From Branchiostoma floridae (taxonomy: Eukaryota > Chordata > Leptocardii > Amphioxiformes > Branchiostomatidae), in NCBI RefSeq assembly GCF_000003815.2, contig NC_049991.1:16122971-16186970 (forward strand): a stretch of 64,000 bases of DNA, read 5' to 3'. Positions 60,601-64,000 of the stretch are shown here, one piece after another. The translations under genes and the position numbers were made by a program. Every line of letters begins with the position of its first letter. Positions within the stretch are counted from its first letter, which is position 1. A model generated the notes under the pieces. The model ran no database searches. It was given only the letters and a program-made list of their open reading frames with translations, and was not told where the DNA came from.

Positions 60601-63600
60601 ATGGAACCGGAAGAAGAAGAGGCGGTCGATTTGACTTCTCCAGATTTTGACCCGGCGAAAGCTTTGTCGTCCCAGGCCGTAAGCCTTCCCGTGCCAAACG
60701 TGAGACCCTTCGAAAACCTAGCTCAGTATGAGTCAGCCATGAAGGGCTTAAGAGCCCGCAGGAAGGCTCCAGCAAGCACACAACATGGCGGTCCAGATAC
60801 TGCTGGAAAGTCAGGGAGCAAGGACTCGTCCACAGAGGCGGGGCCGTCTGCTAGGTCTCTGCCTCCACTGGTGGCTACACACAGGAAACCTGCCAAAACG
60901 CTACTCACAAGGATGACGGGTAAATTACAGTGGTTGCTGAAACTCGAAGCTTATAATATTTGCATGTATAACGGTGTATGGCAAAGGCAACAGACCTATT
61001 TTAGGATTTGAGGATTCTCCCACCACTCAACCCGGCCCTGCAGTGTGCCTAAGGAAGTAATCCTTGTCAGCTTTACCCAAGGAGGTTGAAACCTCCTTGC
61101 TTTACCAGAAGAGGATGCTTTATTTTAGGCTCAGATTGTATACAGTCTACTCCTGATGATTTTAAGTTAATTCAGTTTTTCCATGTATACCAAGCACTTG
61201 TGTAAAGTTATTTATATTGTAGACATCAGTCATAGGTGCCATACAACATAATGTTTGAACAATGCAAGTATTGACTATTGTATGAAGGTTCATCTGTAAT
61301 AGTAATTGACATAGTAAAAGTTTTACACATTGTGCAGTATATCTAGCACTGACCAATAACCCTACTCAAGTTGAAATGACCAGAGGAGTTAAAGAGGTCA
61401 TCTACTAGTACATTTGAGCCCATAGATGGATAGAGGGGCCAATACCGACTACTGCCATACTGGGCACCTCTATTCAGGTTACATGACCCAGGCTTTGGGT
61501 CAATTTGATGCGAGAAGGGTTGGAGGCTTGTTGGTGAGTGCTTTATGATGATGAGATGATGATGATGGCTGTTTCTTCGTATCCGAAGATCAATGGTAGG
61601 CAGACAAGGTTGATTAGACGACCAGTCTGCCTGGCCTGCACGTGACTTTTTTTAAGGTGAAGGAGGGGTGTGCACTCCCTTCTCCACCCTCTCGTCTACT
61701 GGCGCACTAAGTCCTACAGGGACAGAACTATTTGCCACGTAAGATGGCCCCAGCAGATGCAGGTTTATTATTTGGAGTTTCCGTCTCCTAGGAGGACTTC
61801 CGACCAAGGCCGTAAGGGGTTCCTCCTACCCCCGATCGCGCAACTCGTGTGTCATGGCGGGTGCGTCATGCCCGAACATGCCCCTAAGGCTTGTCTCGGC
61901 CACAAAGCCCCGCCAAGGCCACTAGCCGCAGCTAGATACTCATTTACACCTGAGTTAAGTGAGGAAAGTCGTGTAAAGTGCCTTTCCCAAGGGCACAAGA
62001 TCGGTGACACAGCAGTCGGATTCGAACCCGCCACCTCTCGGTCTCGAGCCGAATATGCTGCCACTGTGCCACGCGGCCCCATGAGTGCTTTATATTGTGT
62101 ACAGAAATAACATGTTAAACTTTTACCTTCTACAATCCTTTTTGCAGAAGCAAAGCAAGGCCCACTGGATGTTCTGCGCAGCTGTATCAGTGAGAAACGT
62201 CGGGTCATTGTGACAACGAGAACATTTAAAGGCCTTCGTGGGATCTGCACTGGCTACCTGGTAGCCTTTGACAAGTTCTGGAACTTGGTAAGTAGTCAGT
62301 AGACATACTCCTGTAGCTTAAAGTTTGATCACATGTGTTGTTGACACCTTGCATATTACTCAGTGACTTTGTGGTTAAGAGTAGGGTTTTTGAATCTTGA
62401 AGTATTGAGTTCAAACCCCTGACAAGGCTAGATGTTTTGCCTTGGGGAAAGGCACTTTGCACCAGTTTCCTCATTTGACTCAGCCCTAAATGAGTACCTA
62501 TAGCTTTAGTTAGTGCCGTCCGTAAGATAGATCATTAAATGGAGGTCAAGAGTGTGAAGAGATATGATGTATACATGCATGTTCATGTCTATCCTTTCAA
62601 ATGTCTTCTTGTACTCTATTCTAGGCAATGGCAGATGTGGAAGAAGTATACCATAAGCCACCTCTGGGCAAGAAATTCTTCAATGAGGAAACACTGACTG
62701 TCTCAAAGGTATTCTTAGAAAATGAATGTTAATAATGGTTCGTTGGGAAAACAGACTGCTTCAGTAACAAAATTTGCACAATTTCTTTTCTCAGCTTTTC
62801 CGCTGGGTCAGCAGCTTTGATTTGCATGCCGTTATTGCCGATCCTGCGCTTGCTGTTATGCAACTCTCACACCTGTTAAATTTTCCCCAAAGAGTTCAAT
62901 TTTATGAGAAAATAAGGAAATTCATTAAAGATATTTACTTACTTCATGTATTCTTTGCTATTGCAGCTTTTGCAGTCGGAGACGACATCACAGATTGTCT
63001 CCAAAAACGATTATTTAATGCAGTCTACAAGAATGAAGGAAGAAGAGCAAAAAAGCTCAGCAGCAGCGAGAACTGAGCAAGACACTAGACACTGCAGTAC
63101 TCAGTATAAGGGACAGGGGGCAGGTATGGACCTAAAGAGTAATGTCAAGAAAGAGCCAGGTGACCGTGGGAGTGGAAAAGCAAGGTCCTCTACTAGAACA
63201 GAGCTGCACCACAGAAGTGATTATAAGGAATCTAAAGAAAAGAGGCATACAGAGGAACAAAGGACAGACAGACGAACTAGTTCCAAAGATTCCAGTCTGA
63301 AAAAGCATGGAAGAGAAAGAGACAAAGGTTCGAAGGCGGGTCCTGAAAGTTTGTCCGCCTTGGAGAGCAAGCTAACAAATCTACAGAAGGAGTTAGCAGC
63401 ATTAGATGCAGAGGAAAGTGATGAGGAAGAAGACACAGTGCAGTCAACTACAGGTGATACAGAGACACAGGGGAGAACATCGGCAGGTGTGAAGGGAACA
63501 AAGGCAAAGACTAGGAGAAAGCCCAGGAAACAGGAGTGCCAATTCTTCAAGAGACATGTGAATCAGTTATTTGTGAGAGGAGAAAATGTTGTGATTGTGT

Positions 63601-63617
63601 CAATAAAAGATGCATGA
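60601..63617 (+). CDS. LSM11: U7 snRNA-associated Sm-like protein LSm11
   Basis: Subunit of the U7 snRNP ring that directs 3' cleavage of replication-dependent histone pre-mRNAs in the nucleus. Exons: 60601-60919, 62148-62287, 62625-62708, 62967-63617; 397 residues, phases matching. The N-terminal part carries [18 protein letters not shown] and LLTRM, matching human LSM11 (FDP..AL, FNNVAEYESF, NVLTRM); this region binds FLASH in the known protein. The Sm1 motif is in exons 2-3: [20 protein letters not shown], then [10 protein letters not shown] ~190-residue Lys/Glu/Ser-rich linker, typical of LSm11, precedes the Sm2 motif [17 protein letters not shown] at the C-terminus. SINEs occupy introns 1 and 2. 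An alternative acceptor at 62,794 is discussed in the findings. Confidence 0.95.
61547..62081 (-). mobile_element. tRNA-derived SINE with 12 bp target-site duplication
   Basis: On the minus strand it begins GGGGCCGCGTGGCACAGTGG, with an A-box (TGGCACAGTGG), a tRNA-like anticodon arm (TTCGG-CTCGAGA-CCGAG) and a B-box (GGGTTCGAATCC). A ~400-base body follows, and the tail is a CAT-rich simple repeat. TGAGTGCTTTAT flanks it on both sides (61,535-61,546 and 62,082-62,093), fixing both ends. It lies in LSM11 intron 1. Confidence 0.85.
62365..62548 (+). mobile_element. tRNA-derived SINE, short copy
   Basis: A tRNA-like head (TGTGGTTAAGAGTAGGG ... GAGTTCAAACCCC) is followed by CTTGGGGAAAGGCACTTTGC and TTTCCTCATTTGACTCAG. 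That body segment recurs in the reverse-oriented SINE at 61,547-62,081, so the two share a central region. It lies in LSM11 intron 2. Ends are approximate. Confidence 0.7.
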
Positions 63618-63895
63618 CAGGCAACAAAGTGTTTTCGTTGTAATGGCTGTTGGTTGTGAGCTGACAAAGGACAGCCTAGATGACAAGGGACAATGTTGTG
63701 GGTCGAATTCTTACGGAAGGGAGACAATCAACTCAGCCTATGGTCAATCTGGTCCACTCAGCTGAACCCCCTGATGTCAGTGATGAAATGAACCCAACCA
63801 ACTATCCCTTACCCTGGCCGAGTTGACAGGTGTGTTGGGCTGAGTAGACCAGGGTGTTGGGCCGAGTTGACCAGACTTTAGCCAGTTAGGTTTTG
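63618..63895. other. LSM11 3' flank, nothing further recognised
   Basis: No AATAAA was seen after the stop within the window. A repeated phrase, gccgagttgac and ggtgtgttgggc / gggtgttgggc, occurs at 63,815-63,880. The LSM11 transcript end is unresolved. Confidence 0.4.
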
Positions 63896-63982
63896 ACAAT
63901 ACAAGATACAATACAAAAAAGAAAGCCCGATAAAAACGACTAAAAAAAAACCAGCCGGAGCCTAACCTCTGCTTGGAGAGTA
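63896..63982. mobile_element. MITE, family A, half element
   Basis: CAATACAAGATACAATACAA, AGAAAGCCCGATAAAAACGA, CCGGAGCCTAACC and TCTGCTTGGAGAGTA reproduce the right half of the element at 22,770-22,976 and match 40,246-40,339 closely. Confidence 0.8.
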
Positions 63983-64000
63983 ACTTAGGCCCACTGCCCA

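Noticed and set aside
62005-62085. Possible functional tRNA gene on the minus strand
   Set aside because: Has A and B boxes but continues into a SINE body with a target-site duplication; the acceptor stem is not that of an intact tRNA.
63221-63550. 109-codon minus-strand frame opposite the LSM11 last exon
   Set aside because: Antisense shadow of the charged LSM11 linker.

Overview
This window is animal nuclear DNA. It shows GT-AG introns with phase-matched exons, AATAAA polyadenylation signals, tRNA-derived SINEs and many short inverted-repeat transposons. The gene set points to an invertebrate deuterostome, most likely amphioxus (Branchiostoma). It has one Smurf gene with SMURF2-like architecture, a clear LSM11, a CCDC166-like gene, and an endonuclease IV of the type mammals lack. 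The species call is inference; no search was run.

Layout. 101-13,825 (+): the 3' part of a Smurf HECT ubiquitin ligase, from the end of the C2 domain through three WW domains and the whole HECT domain, with a 2 kb 3' UTR. 13.8-45.5 kb: gene-poor and repeat-rich. It holds a 4.3 kb inverted-repeat element filled with a ~183 bp satellite that flips orientation (17,983-22,320, with an assembly gap), several foldback/MITE elements, a 1.6 kb element made of two tandem arrays (27.1-28.8 kb), an orphan single-pass membrane protein gene (last exon 37,123-38,100, +), a SINE near 41 kb and a three-copy tandem repeat at 42.7-43.2 kb. 45,761-50,425 (-): a complete nine-exon secreted family 1 glycoside hydrolase. 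51,588-56,265 (+): a complete nine-exon endonuclease IV with a Lys-rich N-terminal tail. 57,071-60,077 (-): a complete five-exon CCDC166-like coiled-coil protein (DUF4515 group). 60,601-63,617 (+): a complete four-exon LSM11 of the U7 snRNP.

The right-hand genes are tightly packed: GH1 and endonuclease IV are head to head (1.16 kb apart), endonuclease IV and CCDC166-like are tail to tail with nearly touching polyadenylation signals, and CCDC166-like and LSM11 are head to head across about 520 bp. They serve unrelated roles (polysaccharide or glycoside digestion, base-excision repair, probably cilia or cytoskeleton, histone mRNA processing), so this is ordinary eukaryotic neighbourhood, not an operon. 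Splicing all exons given here yields uninterrupted frames: 680 residues (partial) for Smurf, 570 for GH1, 468 for endonuclease IV, 310 for CCDC166-like and 397 for LSM11.

The most notable items are a tandem pair of alternative Smurf exons whose phases permit one or the other but not both, the large satellite-armed foldback element, a SINE with an intact 12 bp target-site duplication, a foldback element whose edge meets the GH1 stop codon, and the orphan membrane protein.
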